Shown: positions 36,095 to 46,118, counted from the first letter of the stretch. The stretch: 64,000 nt of DNA from an uncultured Flavobacteriaceae bacterium (GCA_947494205.1 CANLUH010000006.1:124001-188000), one strand, 5' to 3'. Notes: generated from the sequence alone by a model not told the origin. Numbers and translations: made by a program.

Positions 36095-36799
36095 TTATTC
36101 TACATTATAGCAATACTTATATAATTCGCTAAAATGTTCTTTCATTTTTTGCTTTGCTAATTGCGGATTTTGATTTTTTATTGCATCAAAAATATCTTGA
36201 TGTTCTTGAATACCTTTTTTAGATAAGTTATTGTCACACACATGGTATTTTTCGAAATTTGTTATTATTTCTGGTGTTATTATTAGCATGAATGTGTTCA
36301 TGGTACTATTACCACTGGCCTTAGCTATTGCCAAATGAAACAATAAATCTTCCTGAACAGCATCTTGATCATTCATTACTTTTGCCGTATAAGCATCAAG
36401 CGCTTCTTTCATTTTATTTAAATCTTCGTCGGTACGGCGTAATGCTGCTAAACGAACTGTTTTTAATTCTAAAAGAATACGTGTTTCTACTAACGACTTA
36501 AAGTCTGGATCTTCTAATCTTAGAATGTCTTCAATCATTCCGTTCATAGCTATTACACCTATGTTAGCTACAAAAGTTCCACTTTGCGGAATAGACTCTA
36601 ATAACCCATAGAATTCTAGCTTCTGAATGGCTTCTCGAACGTTTCCTCTGGACACTTCAAATTTTTCAGACAGCATACGTTCGGAAGGTAATTTATCTCC
36701 TGGCTCAAGATTTTTAAAGTTTATTAAATCTCGAATTTTAGAAATGATACTCTTCTGAACATCAAACTTTTCTGTATTTGTTAGTATTTCTAGCTTCAT
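36095..36799 (-). CDS. FadR-subfamily GntR transcriptional regulator
   Basis: A 234-aa regulator: winged helix-turn-helix (about 15-80, LEPGDKLPSERMLSEKFEVSRGNVREAIQKLEFYGLLESIPQSGTFV spans it) and an all-helical FCD ligand domain (about 95-230). FCD proteins often sense uronates or small acids through a metal-binding His/Asp set. It lies between the catabolic operon and the PL7/SusCD operon. A TGGTTAACCA palindrome is 12 bp upstream of its start, and matching tandem copies sit before the alginate susC and the PL7 operon. It is therefore the probable master regulator, with autoregulation. The inducer is inferred to be an alginate breakdown product. Confidence 0.9.
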   Translation of the reverse strand: MKLEILTNTEKFDVQKSIISKIRDLINFKNLEPGDKLPSERMLSEKFEVSRGNVREAIQKLEFYGLLESIPQSGTFVANIGVIAMNGMIEDILRLEDPDFKSLVETRILLELKTVRLAALRRTDEDLNKMKEALDAYTAKVMNDQDAVQEDLLFHLAIAKASGNSTMNTFMLIITPEIITNFEKYHVCDNNLSKKGIQEHQDIFDAIKNQNPQLAKQKMKEHFSELYKYCYNVE

Positions 36800-36810
36800 A
36801 TACTCTTAAT

Positions 36811-36820
36811 TGGTTAACCA
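36811..36820. promoter_or_regulatory. TGGTTAACCA operator before gntR
   Basis: A perfect 10-bp palindrome 12 bp upstream of the gntR ATG, identical to one of the tandem sites at 43513. It suggests autoregulation. Confidence 0.65.
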
Positions 36821-36987
36821 GCTTCTTAAATGTTAAATTTAATGAAATCTTATTTAATTTTTACACTTTATCTTATTTCAAAAACGTTAAGCTTTTAATT
36901 CTCTTTTTTAGCTAAATCTTACTAGCCTAAAATAGGCCAGTAAAACTTAACTGCTAGGCACACGCATTAGGACTAATCAAATAATTG

Positions 36988-37887
36988 CTAATGTGTAACT
37001 TCTAAATTATAATATCTCACTTTAGCAAAAGCGCCTTTATCCCTCGTTTGAAAATAGTTCCCTGCTTTAAAATAGTTTTCAAAAATCCCCCATTTTTCCA
37101 TGTGAACGTTTTCGTAAACTTTAAACTCATTATTATTTAAAACAATAACCATTTTACCTTTTGATACTTTAACTTCTAGAGTAAATTTTTTGAATCCTAC
37201 TTTTTCTTTAAATGTAAATCCTTCATCGTCTCCCCAAGCGTCTTCATGCAATAGTTCTGTTTCTGAAGCATTTAAATTTTTAAGTACTTTTGTTTTTACT
37301 CTTATTTTTCCGTCTTTCCAATAAATCTTTAATATTGGTGGGGCATTATTATCGTCTTCACCTATTAAATCACGTTGTTCATTGGTTAACCTTCCATGAA
37401 TTTGCATGATAATAGTTTTATGGTACTTTCCTTTTTTATCTCTGGAAATTTCATCTATTGCCAATTTCCCTTTCATTCTTCCACCTTCTTTAAAAGTCCA
37501 ATTTTTAGTATTGCTACCCGAAACCATTTGCTCTCTTAATTCTGATCTGGAATACTTTGTATTTAGCGTTGTTGCTTTACTAGGGTAAGCATAAAATACT
37601 AAGGCTCCTCTTACAGAATCGTTATACATATAAGGTATTAAATCCTTATTTGTAGCGTAATTAAAAATTTCGGGTGGCGCTACTTCTTTTGGTTTTTTAC
37701 CATCTCCCGCTGGAGTTGTAACTTTCCAATGTGTTAAATCTATTTTTGGTAGTTTATACTTTTTCTTCTTCTTTCTTTTTGTCTTTATCTTTTCTTTCCC
37801 ACCTTCTTTACTAATTTGACCGTTAGCATTGAAGGTTGAAACTAATGTTATTAAGACAATAATTTTTAAGACTTTTAGCATATTCAA
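36988..37887 (-). CDS. PL7 alginate lyase (secreted)
   Basis: A 299-aa secreted lyase of the Alginate_lyase2 fold. A signal peptide (about 1-22, NANGQ) is followed by a very basic linker (about 35-45, KTKRKKKKKYK). PL7 motifs are present: RSELRE (catalytic Arg), IMQIHG (Gln and His) and YFKAGNYFQ (Tyr). QIH has been linked to activity on guluronate-containing blocks. The start could be Met1 or Met3 (MLKVL). It is 12 bp after the PKD lipoprotein gene, making it the last gene of the susC-susD-PKD-PL7 operon. Endo or exo action cannot be read. Confidence 0.9.
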   Translation of the reverse strand: MNMLKVLKIIVLITLVSTFNANGQISKEGGKEKIKTKRKKKKKYKLPKIDLTHWKVTTPAGDGKKPKEVAPPEIFNYATNKDLIPYMYNDSVRGALVFYAYPSKATTLNTKYSRSELREQMVSGSNTKNWTFKEGGRMKGKLAIDEISRDKKGKYHKTIIMQIHGRLTNEQRDLIGEDDNNAPPILKIYWKDGKIRVKTKVLKNLNASETELLHEDAWGDDEGFTFKEKVGFKKFTLEVKVSKGKMVIVLNNNEFKVYENVHMEKWGIFENYFKAGNYFQTRDKGAFAKVRYYNLEVTH

Positions 37888-37899
37888 TCTACCCTATAA

Positions 37900-38778
37900 T
37901 TAATTTATTGCTATTGAAACATCATCTACTCTAGATTCTGCTACGTTATTACTGTCTATCCATATTGCAATGGTATCTGATGCACCTGTGTTAAATGTTA
38001 AACTTAAAGGTACATAAGTACTGGCGCTATCTTGATTGTTTCCTGTTGTAGACGCTATTATTGCTGCTTCAGCTTCATCTGCATTAGAAATAGCATTTCC
38101 TAAGATAGCCAATCTCATTTCACTTCCTACTGGAGATGTTTTTATGGTGTAATTTATAGTTACTGTATAGTCTGTATTTGGAGATACTGTTAAGGCTTGG
38201 TATGCTACTCTTGCATCGTTAGCATTAAATTTAGCACCTTGAGACCCTGTATTTACAGGACTATTTGTAATTCCGAAAACAGATCCTCCAGAAATTCTCC
38301 AACAATCACGACCATCCATTCCACTTCCGCAATCTTCACTTCCTGGGCTATTATCTTCAAATCCTGGTTCTTTTATTACAGGAAGAATTGCCATTGGCTC
38401 TTCTGGTTCTATAATTTCTATAGTTTCCGATACTACGCTAGTTACGCCTAAATCGTCTGAAGCTGTTAAAGTAACGGTATACATTCCTTCTCCTGGGTAT
38501 GTATTTTCTCCATCGACTTCAGTAGACGTATTACCATCTCCAAAGTCCCATGAATAAGTTGTAGCACTAACAGAACCATTTGCAAATGTGTAATCTTTCC
38601 ATTCTTCGTCTGGCCCTTGTCCTTGTGTTGCTGTAAAGCTAGCAGATGGAGGTGTTGCATCTGCTATAGAGTTAGCTCCAAGTGGTTCGAATTTTTCTAA
38701 ATCGTCGCAGGCACTAAATGTTATAGCAAATAGCAATGCTGACAGTACCCAAATTCCGTTTTTAATTTGTTGTTTCAT
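37900..38778 (-). CDS. PKD-domain surface lipoprotein of the alginate locus
   Basis: A 292-aa lipoprotein (signal ends FSAC, Cys24). A PKD domain (about 45-122) has the characteristic YSWDFGDGNTS. The C-terminal part (about 130-290) has a jelly-roll, carbohydrate-binding look (WRISGGSVFGITNSPVNTGSQGAKF; DYTVTINYTIKTSP). It takes the position that SusE-like glycan-binding proteins occupy after SusD, so a surface alginate-binding role is likely but not proven. No catalytic motif is seen. Confidence 0.78.
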   Translation of the reverse strand: MKQQIKNGIWVLSALLFAITFSACDDLEKFEPLGANSIADATPPSASFTATQGQGPDEEWKDYTFANGSVSATTYSWDFGDGNTSTEVDGENTYPGEGMYTVTLTASDDLGVTSVVSETIEIIEPEEPMAILPVIKEPGFEDNSPGSEDCGSGMDGRDCWRISGGSVFGITNSPVNTGSQGAKFNANDARVAYQALTVSPNTDYTVTINYTIKTSPVGSEMRLAILGNAISNADEAEAAIIASTTGNNQDSASTYVPLSLTFNTGASDTIAIWIDSNNVAESRVDDVSIAIN

Positions 38779-38794
38779 TGTTATATTATTTTAA

Positions 38795-40225
38795 TTAGTA
38801 ACCTGGATTTTGCGATAATGCGCCGTTACTTAAGTTAATTTCTCTTTGTGGTATTGGTAATAATAAATCTGATGCATTATAGCTATAGCCGTTTGCTGCT
38901 GAAAATGCAGATAATACATTTTGTGCCTCATTAAATCGTATTAAATCGAATAATCTATGATTTTCGAACGCTAATTCTACACGTCTTTCGTCTAATAATT
39001 CTTGTTTAGTAATATTGGTTACAGGATCAGTTAATCCTGCTCTGTTTCTTACTAATTGAAATGAATTTAATGCTGCTGTTGCATTAGTACTATTGCCTCC
39101 TGCCATAATTGCTTCTACATGCATTAATAATACATCTGAGTAGCGTAATACTATCCAATCATTTCCTGCTTGTGTAGGATCACTAGACGTTGGGTCAATA
39201 CCTAAAGCGGCATCGCCATCTGGAATATATTTTACAACTTGAAATTGTGTTGGTTGGTCTGTATCTACACGATAAGAGTATAATGTTCTGTTTCCGCCTA
39301 AAGCATCTAGAGCATCTCTAACATCTTGTGTTGTATAGTTTACACCACTTGTACGCCCTACTGCGTTTAACCATTCCGCAGAAAAATTCTGGCTATCTAC
39401 ACCATCTGGTGCATAACCTATTGCAAATATAATTTCGTCATTTAATTCATTAAAAAAGACATCTTTAAAATTAGGTTCTAAACCGAAACCGCTTCCCATT
39501 ACAGATTCTAACAATATTTGCGCTTGCGTATAGTTTGTTCCTTGTGTTAAATATACTTTGGCTAATAGTGCTTCTGCTGCTGCTTTAGAGGCTCTTGTAA
39601 TATACGTGTTGTCTAATCCAGCAACAGCTGTAGTTAAATCGCTTACTATTAATTCGTATATAGTTGCTGCTGGTACTCTTGTAAAGGATACATCTGTATC
39701 TTCATTAGTGATTACTCTATCTACTAATGGAATATCTCCATATAATCTTACTAAATTAAAATAAGCGTATGCTCTAACAAATTTTGCTTCTGCTTCAAAT
39801 TTAGCTCTGTTTGCTTCTGATGCTACATCTAGATTTTGTAATACAATATTTGCTCTAAATATTACATTATAAAAACTTCTATAGTAATCTGCCACAATAC
39901 CATTGGTTGGTTCTATATCATAACTTTCAAATTGTGCAGCTTCTCCTTCACTACTTTTAGTTCTGGTATTATCACTTCGCATTTCGGTTAAATAAAACTC
40001 AACTTGTAATGCGTGATATGAATTAGAGTTAGTATCATTAACGCCCTGTATACCATCGTACATATTTATTAAACCAGCTTCTAACTCTGATTCATTAGAG
40101 TAATAGATTTCAGCGTTTACTAACGATTCTAACTGTGGCGATAAATAATCGTCCCCACACGATGTTGCACTAATACCTAATGCAAATACGAATATAAATT
40201 TTATGTATGTTCTAATATTTTTCAT
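38795..40225 (-). CDS. susD: SusD/RagB-family lipoprotein (alginate)
   Basis: A 476-aa surface glycan-binding protein with lipoprotein Cys23 (SATSC). SusD hallmarks are visible: KFVRAYAYFNLVRLYGDIPLV, RRVELAFENHRLFDLIRF and the C-terminal LLPIPQREINLSNGALSQNPGY. It follows susC by 17 bp and covers the transporter for alginate oligosaccharides, with the substrate inferred from the surrounding PL7 and DEH genes. Confidence 0.94.
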   Translation of the reverse strand: MKNIRTYIKFIFVFALGISATSCGDDYLSPQLESLVNAEIYYSNESELEAGLINMYDGIQGVNDTNSNSYHALQVEFYLTEMRSDNTRTKSSEGEAAQFESYDIEPTNGIVADYYRSFYNVIFRANIVLQNLDVASEANRAKFEAEAKFVRAYAYFNLVRLYGDIPLVDRVITNEDTDVSFTRVPAATIYELIVSDLTTAVAGLDNTYITRASKAAAEALLAKVYLTQGTNYTQAQILLESVMGSGFGLEPNFKDVFFNELNDEIIFAIGYAPDGVDSQNFSAEWLNAVGRTSGVNYTTQDVRDALDALGGNRTLYSYRVDTDQPTQFQVVKYIPDGDAALGIDPTSSDPTQAGNDWIVLRYSDVLLMHVEAIMAGGNSTNATAALNSFQLVRNRAGLTDPVTNITKQELLDERRVELAFENHRLFDLIRFNEAQNVLSAFSAANGYSYNASDLLLPIPQREINLSNGALSQNPGY

Positions 40226-40242
40226 TGTTATTAAGTATTAAA

Positions 40243-43200
40243 TTAAAACTCTAGATTTAATCCTAGTGTTATTGTTTGATTTATTGGCGAACCTGCTCTT
40301 TGGTACCCGTAAGTAGTTGGAGAGGTATTATTTATAGACTCTGGGTTAAACCCTGTATAATCGCTAGCTGTAAAATATAATAGGTTTGTTCCAGAAGCAT
40401 ACAATCTTGCTTTAGTTATAAATATTTTAGAGGTTAACTTTTCTGGAAGTGTAAACCCTAAATTTACATTACGTAAGGCTACATAAGAAGCATCTTGAAT
40501 AATATCGTCTGTAAATATTTTTTGCTTTATAAACTCTTGATCTGGCGTTGTTGTTGGATCAAAATCTTGTGAACTATTAAAATGATTGAATAAATATTGA
40601 TCTCCCATGTTTCTAATCTCTGCCCCGTGACTTCCTTGAAACATAAAGCTTAAATCGAAAGAACCAATTTTAAAGTCGTTTGTAATACTCCACACAAAAT
40701 CTGGATATGGATCTCCTAAAATTGTTTTATCATCATCATCGATAACACCATCTCCATTTAAATCTTTCACATAAACATCTTGTGCTTGACCTCCAACTGG
40801 ATGGTATGGATTATTAATATATTCTAAAGGAATATCGCGATCTACAACCCATCCATAAAAAGATGATATTGGATTACCCACTAGATTAATCCATTCTGCA
40901 GCTCTTTTACTGTCTACATTCTGAATTTGTCCATTAGAATCTGCAAAATCTACTAATTCATTTTTGTTTTTTGAAGCTAATAGTGTTGTAGACCATCTAA
41001 ACTTTTCTTTACTAATATTTCTAGAACGTAATTCTATTTCGAATCCTTTATTTTCAACTTCTCCAATGTTAACTAAACCACTATCGAAACCTGTAGTTAC
41101 CGAGATTGGATTATCTATTAATAATTGATCACTTGTTCTTTTATAGTATTCAACAGATCCAGTTATTACATTATTAAATAAACCAAAATCTATACCTGGA
41201 TTTATTTCTATAGAACGTTCCCATTGTAGGTTTGGATTTTCTAAATTAATTGGATTAAATCCTGGAGATGTTGCACCTCCAACTACAGCTGTAGAAGGTT
41301 GTAATAAAGATAAATAAGCAAAACTATCTACTAACGGATTTCCTGTCCTTGGGTCTGGATTTCCTGTTACACCATAACTAAATCTTAATTTTAAGTTACT
41401 TACAACTTCACTTTCTTTTAAAAAGTCTTCGTTACTAGCAATCCAACCTACAGAGGCTGCTGGGAAGTTACCATATTTAGAATCTTCTCCGAATTTTGAA
41501 GACCCATCACGTCTAAAACTTAATGATAATAAATATTTATCATCATAAGCATAATTAACTCTTCCTAAATACGACACTAATCGTTCTGGAATTTCGTAAG
41601 AGTTACCTACTACTGTTAATGGATCTGCTGCTGCAATGGTTTGAATTAAATCTGAATCGTAACCTGCTCCTGTTACACTTTCGAAAGTGGTATCCCATTT
41701 TTCTGCAGAGAAACCTGCAATGGCATTAACTTCGTGCTTACCAAATACTTTATCGTATGATAATATGTTATCTGTTACAATGTGAATTCTATTTGCTGTA
41801 GATAAATCTAACTGCGTTGCTGCTGCTCCATTTCTACTTGCTTGCACACCTTGCCATCTGTCTCTTTTTGTATTTTGATAATCTCCGGCTAATGTTGTTC
41901 TAAATGCTAAATCATCTGTTATTTTATATCTTCCGTAGAAGCTACCTGCTACTTTAAATTTATACTCATTACGATCTCGTTCTAATACTTTTGCTGCTGG
42001 ATTGGTATTAGAGGTATTACTAATATCTGTTCCTCCTGTTGCTATTGGCGTCATTGTTGCTAAATCGTAATCATCGAACATACGCTGTATAGCATAATCC
42101 CCTATTTGTGCATCTGCATATTTACCATTATCTCTTAAACGGTTTACAAACTGAATTGTATTTTCATCTAAGTACAGTGGTAACCATGGTGTTTGTCTTA
42201 AAATATCATGAGTAGAACCGTCAAAACGTCTTCTATTAGTATATGTTGGCGTTAAGTTTGCCCCAATAGATAATTTATCGCTTAGTTTGGTATCTATTTT
42301 TAATCTTAAATTATAACGCTTAAAATCGTCTGTAAGGAGTACACCTTCATCATGTACATAACCTAAAGAGGTACTAAATTTTGTATTCTTACTTCCCCCT
42401 CTAGCTGCGAATGAGTGACTATTTATTGTACCTCCTTCAAAAATAACATCTTGCCAATCTCTATCTACTCCTATTAATTGCTTTACTCTTGTTCTATCAG
42501 ATATTGTTCCTGTAGCTGCACGTTCTGCTGCTGCAGTTTCTGCTACAGTAAAATAGTAGTCATCACTTTGTCTAGCATCTTTAAAACCTGTAAACGAATT
42601 GTAACTGAATTTTGTTTTACCTTCTTTACCATTTTTTGTTGTTATTAAAATAACTCCATTTGCTCCTCTAGAACCATAGATTGCTGAAGATGCTGCATCT
42701 TTTAAAACTTCAAAAGAAGCGACATCGTTCATGTTAAAAGAACTTAAAAAATCACTATCAACTACTAACCCGTCAACTACTATTGCTGGATCAGAACTAC
42801 CACTTATAGAACCTGTACCTCTAATTCTAATTGTTGGCGCAGAACCTGCTTCTCCTTCGGTTGCTGCTACTGTTACACCAGATACCTGACCTACTAATGC
42901 TTCATCTACCCTTGGTACTGCAATTTGGTCTAGTGTTTCGTTTGTTACTTTAGATATAGCACCTGTTAAATGACTTTTTCGCTGTGTACCATAACCAACA
43001 ATAACTACTTCGTCTAAAGCATTTGTATCTTCTTCTAAAGCAATATTTAAAGTTGTTTGATTGGTTATTGGAACTAACTTTTTGATAAATCCTACTGAAG
43101 AAAATTGTACTACATCTCCTTCTTTTACAGTAATTTGATAATTTCCATCGAAATCGGTAGATGTTCCATTAGATGTTCCTGGAACAAAAATACTTACACC

Positions 43201-43323
43201 AGGCATTGGCATTTCGTCTCCTGCGGAAACGACTTGTCCTTTAAGTGTAAAATTCTCTTGCGCAAAAGCAGAAATGCAGACCAAGAACATTACAACTAGT
43301 GCCGACTTAACTTTTAAATTCAT
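40243..43323 (-). CDS. susC: SusC-family TonB-dependent transporter (alginate oligosaccharides)
   Basis: Outer-membrane importer of 1026 aa: signal peptide (ends ISAFAQ), carboxypeptidase-D-like domain (about 25-110), plug with IRGTGSISGSSDPAIVVDGLVV and LKDAASSAIYGSRGANGVI, and a barrel ending ITLGLNLEF. It heads the susC-susD-PKD-PL7 operon. A TATATTTG promoter element at 43541-43534 overlaps the first of two GntR-type operators, and the resulting leader of about 200 nt carries a strong hairpin at 43469-43499. Confidence 0.94.
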   Translation of the reverse strand: MNLKVKSALVVMFLVCISAFAQENFTLKGQVVSAGDEMPMPGVSIFVPGTSNGTSTDFDGNYQITVKEGDVVQFSSVGFIKKLVPITNQTTLNIALEEDTNALDEVVIVGYGTQRKSHLTGAISKVTNETLDQIAVPRVDEALVGQVSGVTVAATEGEAGSAPTIRIRGTGSISGSSDPAIVVDGLVVDSDFLSSFNMNDVASFEVLKDAASSAIYGSRGANGVILITTKNGKEGKTKFSYNSFTGFKDARQSDDYYFTVAETAAAERAATGTISDRTRVKQLIGVDRDWQDVIFEGGTINSHSFAARGGSKNTKFSTSLGYVHDEGVLLTDDFKRYNLRLKIDTKLSDKLSIGANLTPTYTNRRRFDGSTHDILRQTPWLPLYLDENTIQFVNRLRDNGKYADAQIGDYAIQRMFDDYDLATMTPIATGGTDISNTSNTNPAAKVLERDRNEYKFKVAGSFYGRYKITDDLAFRTTLAGDYQNTKRDRWQGVQASRNGAAATQLDLSTANRIHIVTDNILSYDKVFGKHEVNAIAGFSAEKWDTTFESVTGAGYDSDLIQTIAAADPLTVVGNSYEIPERLVSYLGRVNYAYDDKYLLSLSFRRDGSSKFGEDSKYGNFPAASVGWIASNEDFLKESEVVSNLKLRFSYGVTGNPDPRTGNPLVDSFAYLSLLQPSTAVVGGATSPGFNPINLENPNLQWERSIEINPGIDFGLFNNVITGSVEYYKRTSDQLLIDNPISVTTGFDSGLVNIGEVENKGFEIELRSRNISKEKFRWSTTLLASKNKNELVDFADSNGQIQNVDSKRAAEWINLVGNPISSFYGWVVDRDIPLEYINNPYHPVGGQAQDVYVKDLNGDGVIDDDDKTILGDPYPDFVWSITNDFKIGSFDLSFMFQGSHGAEIRNMGDQYLFNHFNSSQDFDPTTTPDQEFIKQKIFTDDIIQDASYVALRNVNLGFTLPEKLTSKIFITKARLYASGTNLLYFTASDYTGFNPESINNTSPTTYGYQRAGSPINQTITLGLNLEF

Positions 43324-43468
43324 AATTTGTTTTTTAAGTTTTTGTTAGTTAATTGAATAAATAGTATAACTTAAAAACATAATAGTGTTACAGTAGTCAT
43401 TTGTTTTTACTACTTTTACAGCGTTATGTTTTATTACATAATTACTTCCCTCCAAAGAAGTATTTTCT

Positions 43469-43499
43469 AAAAGGACGAGTGTGCACTTGTCCTTTTTTT
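43469..43499. terminator. Hairpin after kdgF / in susC leader
   Basis: AAAAGGAC (43469-43476) pairs with GTCCTTTT (from 43489), with AGTG/CACT extending the stem inside. The T-run is long on the plus strand and only four T on the minus strand. For minus-strand transcription it lies downstream of kdgF and also inside the predicted susC leader, so it may act as terminator, attenuator or processing structure. Confidence 0.65.
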
Positions 43500-43512
43500 G
43501 TATAAACCAAAC

Positions 43513-43541
43513 TGGTTAACCAATCTGGTTTACCAAATATA
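43513..43541 (-). promoter_or_regulatory. susC promoter with tandem GntR operators
   Basis: TGGTTAACCA (43513-43522) and TGGTTTACCA (43526-43535) are spaced 13 bp start to start. On the minus strand a TATATTTG -7 element (43541-43534) overlaps the upstream site. The same arrangement with the same spacing occurs at 47053-47081. Regulator binding would block or reset the transcription start. Confidence 0.75.
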
Positions 43542-43607
43542 TATAAAAAAATGTTAATTACAACGTTTTCGTAATTTTTTTTAGATATTAATTACGAATA
43601 CTTAAAT

Positions 43608-43955
43608 TTATTCCATAAAATCTTCACGAATTGGGCTAAAAACATCGATTAACACCCCTTCTTCTGTGCAAATAGCACCATGCATAACGTGTGGTGGTAT
43701 GTATACTGTGTCTCCCCCTTTAACTATTTTAGTCTGCTCTCCAATAGAAAATTCAAATGCGCCACTTTCTACATAGGTTACTTGACTGTGATAATGCTCA
43801 TGCTTGTAACCAATACCTCCTTCATCGAAGTGTACTTTTACTAGCATAATTTTATCATCGTACCCCATAATTTTGCGTTTCACACCTTCTCCAACTACTT
43901 CCCATTCAAGGTCTTTATCTAAAATAAATTCTTTACTTGCTCCAAATGTTTTCAT
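43608..43955 (-). CDS. kdgF: KdgF-type cupin (unsaturated uronate to DEH)
   Basis: A 115-aa single-domain cupin without signal peptide. The metal-binding set is visible as His52, His54, Gln58 (KHEHYHSQ) and His92 (PHVMHGA). KdgF proteins convert the 4,5-unsaturated monouronate released by lyases into the open-chain ketouronate DEH, which supplies the SDR reductase. It is 54 bp after the tandem PL7 gene and probably the last gene of that operon. A LacI-like CAACGTTTTCG sequence lies just downstream at 43561-43571. Confidence 0.88.
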   Translation of the reverse strand: MKTFGASKEFILDKDLEWEVVGEGVKRKIMGYDDKIMLVKVHFDEGGIGYKHEHYHSQVTYVESGAFEFSIGEQTKIVKGGDTVYIPPHVMHGAICTEEGVLIDVFSPIREDFME

Positions 43956-44009
43956 ATCCTATTTTTCTTAATGAATTTTAATCCCTAATGTTAATAACCT
44001 AAATACAAT

Positions 44010-46055
44010 TTACTTTTGTGGTGTTCCTGGACCTACTGTTCCTTCTCTAAACCAAACTTCTGTATAACAACCATTTTCATATTGCTTAGCTATATCGCCA
44101 CCATAAGTTTCAGCACCTGCACACCAAACCATATTCTTTTCTGGAGCTTTCCCATTGGTTTGATTGTAAGCCCCTTGTTTAAAGTAGCCTAACTCTCCCG
44201 AGTAAGCAGAGGCTCTTTCAGTTCCGTCTTGTCCTATAGGTACGAATAATGTTTTTACTTGTTCTGGTATGTCTGATTGATTTACATATTCAGATGCTAT
44301 TAAATTTTTAGTAAATGTTTTGGTTTCATGCCCTTCGCTTTTAAAAGTAAGATGCATAATACCTTTATAGACATTTACTTCATAACTAAACTCTTCACCT
44401 AGTTCTATACCATCTTTAGGTTCTGCAGGATATTCATTTTTGCTTGCACCTATAACAGACATATCATAGCCCCAAATAGCATTAGAATAGTCCCATCGTC
44501 CTGAATTATCATCTCCTGCAGTATTTATTTCATAATTCCAAAAAACAGATCCTTTTGTATGACCTGGAAACTTCTTATAAAACAACTTAAAAGGCTCATT
44601 TTCATGCCCTTCTCCGCTATGAATTTGCCCAACTACTGTAGAGTAAGAGGCTGCAACTCTAGCATCTCCAGAAACGGAAACCTGCATTACTTTACAAGTT
44701 CCTGTTAGTTTACCGCCTTGTTCTGGTGTCCAATCTCTTTTTTCATGTAATTCTGTCCTTGTATTACTTGAGTTTTTTGATGTAACACCAGAATTCGGTG
44801 TTTTATAAACAACCCAACGTCTAGTCCCGTCAATTACCGTGTAGAAAAAGTCTTTATCTTCAAAATCAACTAAATCTTCAACATTAGTTCCATTTCCCAT
44901 TAATATTTTAAACTTATCCATAAAAGGTATCACTTGACTTGGGTACACTGTTTTTTTACTCAAACCATCATTGGCTTCAAAATATCCTGCATTAGAAATA
45001 GCATCATCACTAATCTCAATAGTTGCTGTTTTAAACCAAACTTCTGCATAATTGCCATCTGCATATTGTTTTTTAACATCTCCATTATGGGTTTCTGCAC
45101 CAGAGCACCAGACTTTATTCACTTTTGGGTCTTTTCCGTTTGTTTGATTATAACAGCCTAGCTTAAAAAAGAGTCCTTCATCTGTATACGCATTTTCACG
45201 TTCTACACCATCTTGACCTATAGCAGCAAATAATTTTTTAACTTGATCTGGCATCTCTGATTGTTTTGCATATTCTGAAGCTATAAGGTTTTTAGTAAAT
45301 GTTTTGGTTTCGTGTCCTTCACTAGTAAATTTAAGATGCATTATACCGTCCTTAATTTCTACTTCATAACTAAATTCTTCTCCTAAAGCAATCCCATTTT
45401 CTGGTTCTTGTGGATAGCTATTTTTGTCAGTACCAACAACAGAAAAGTCATAGCCCCAAATTGGATAAGAATAGTCCCATCGTCCTGAATTATCATCTCC
45501 AGCAGTATTTATTTCATAATTCCAAAAGACGGATCCTTTTGTATGGCCTGGAAATTTTTTATAAAATATCTTTAATGGTTCATTCTCATGCCCATCTGCA
45601 CTATGGATTTGCCCCACAACTACAGAGAAAGTTGAAGCCACTCGAGCATCTCCTGTGGTAGAAACATTCATTACCTTTAAGGTTGCATTCATTTTAGCGT
45701 CTGTTGTTGGTGACCACTTTTTTAACTGAGCTAACTCTGTTCTTGTATTATTAGAAGTACCATGTGTATTTCCTGCATTGGGTGTTTTAAATACTACCCA
45801 ATCTTCTTTATTATCTTTGGCTGCATAGAAGAAACTCTTGTTTTCGTAGTTTGTTGCTTGCCCAGCATTAGACCCATCACCTAGAATTAAATTCCAATGT
45901 TGAAAAAATGGTATTATATCGTTTGGCTTGCTTGCGACATTTTCAACTTTAATAGAGGTTTCTTTCTTAGTTTCAACACAGCTATTAAATAGTAAAATGG
46001 CACTTAAAATTAACGAACAATTGGTAAGTATTAATTTGAAAGTTTTGAATTTCAT
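44010..46055 (-). CDS. Tandem two-module PL7 alginate lyase lipoprotein
   Basis: A 681-aa lipoprotein (signal ends FNSC, Cys26) made of two complete Alginate_lyase2 (PL7) modules, about 45-345 and 368-675. Each has NTRTEL (catalytic Arg), VVGQIHS (Gln, His) and a YNQTNGK tyrosine motif, and long identical stretches such as FPGHTKGSVFWNYEINTAG are shared. The sequence resembles the PL7 subfamily-5 type, which includes exolytic oligoalginate lyases, but this placement is from memory. No catalytic loss is visible in either copy. It lies between a single-module PL7 gene and kdgF, all on the minus strand with short gaps. Two active modules may raise avidity or combine specificities. Confidence 0.88.
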   Translation of the reverse strand: MKFKTFKLILTNCSLILSAILLFNSCVETKKETSIKVENVASKPNDIIPFFQHWNLILGDGSNAGQATNYENKSFFYAAKDNKEDWVVFKTPNAGNTHGTSNNTRTELAQLKKWSPTTDAKMNATLKVMNVSTTGDARVASTFSVVVGQIHSADGHENEPLKIFYKKFPGHTKGSVFWNYEINTAGDDNSGRWDYSYPIWGYDFSVVGTDKNSYPQEPENGIALGEEFSYEVEIKDGIMHLKFTSEGHETKTFTKNLIASEYAKQSEMPDQVKKLFAAIGQDGVERENAYTDEGLFFKLGCYNQTNGKDPKVNKVWCSGAETHNGDVKKQYADGNYAEVWFKTATIEISDDAISNAGYFEANDGLSKKTVYPSQVIPFMDKFKILMGNGTNVEDLVDFEDKDFFYTVIDGTRRWVVYKTPNSGVTSKNSSNTRTELHEKRDWTPEQGGKLTGTCKVMQVSVSGDARVAASYSTVVGQIHSGEGHENEPFKLFYKKFPGHTKGSVFWNYEINTAGDDNSGRWDYSNAIWGYDMSVIGASKNEYPAEPKDGIELGEEFSYEVNVYKGIMHLTFKSEGHETKTFTKNLIASEYVNQSDIPEQVKTLFVPIGQDGTERASAYSGELGYFKQGAYNQTNGKAPEKNMVWCAGAETYGGDIAKQYENGCYTEVWFREGTVGPGTPQK

Positions 46056-46118
46056 CTTATATGATATTTCGATTATTTTTTTAATTATAAATTATTCTTT
46101 ATTATTTAATAACTAATT

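Noticed and set aside
37381-37395. Extra TGGTTAACC-like operator
   Set aside because: It is inside the PL7 coding sequence, lacks the final A of the palindrome and has no promoter nearby.
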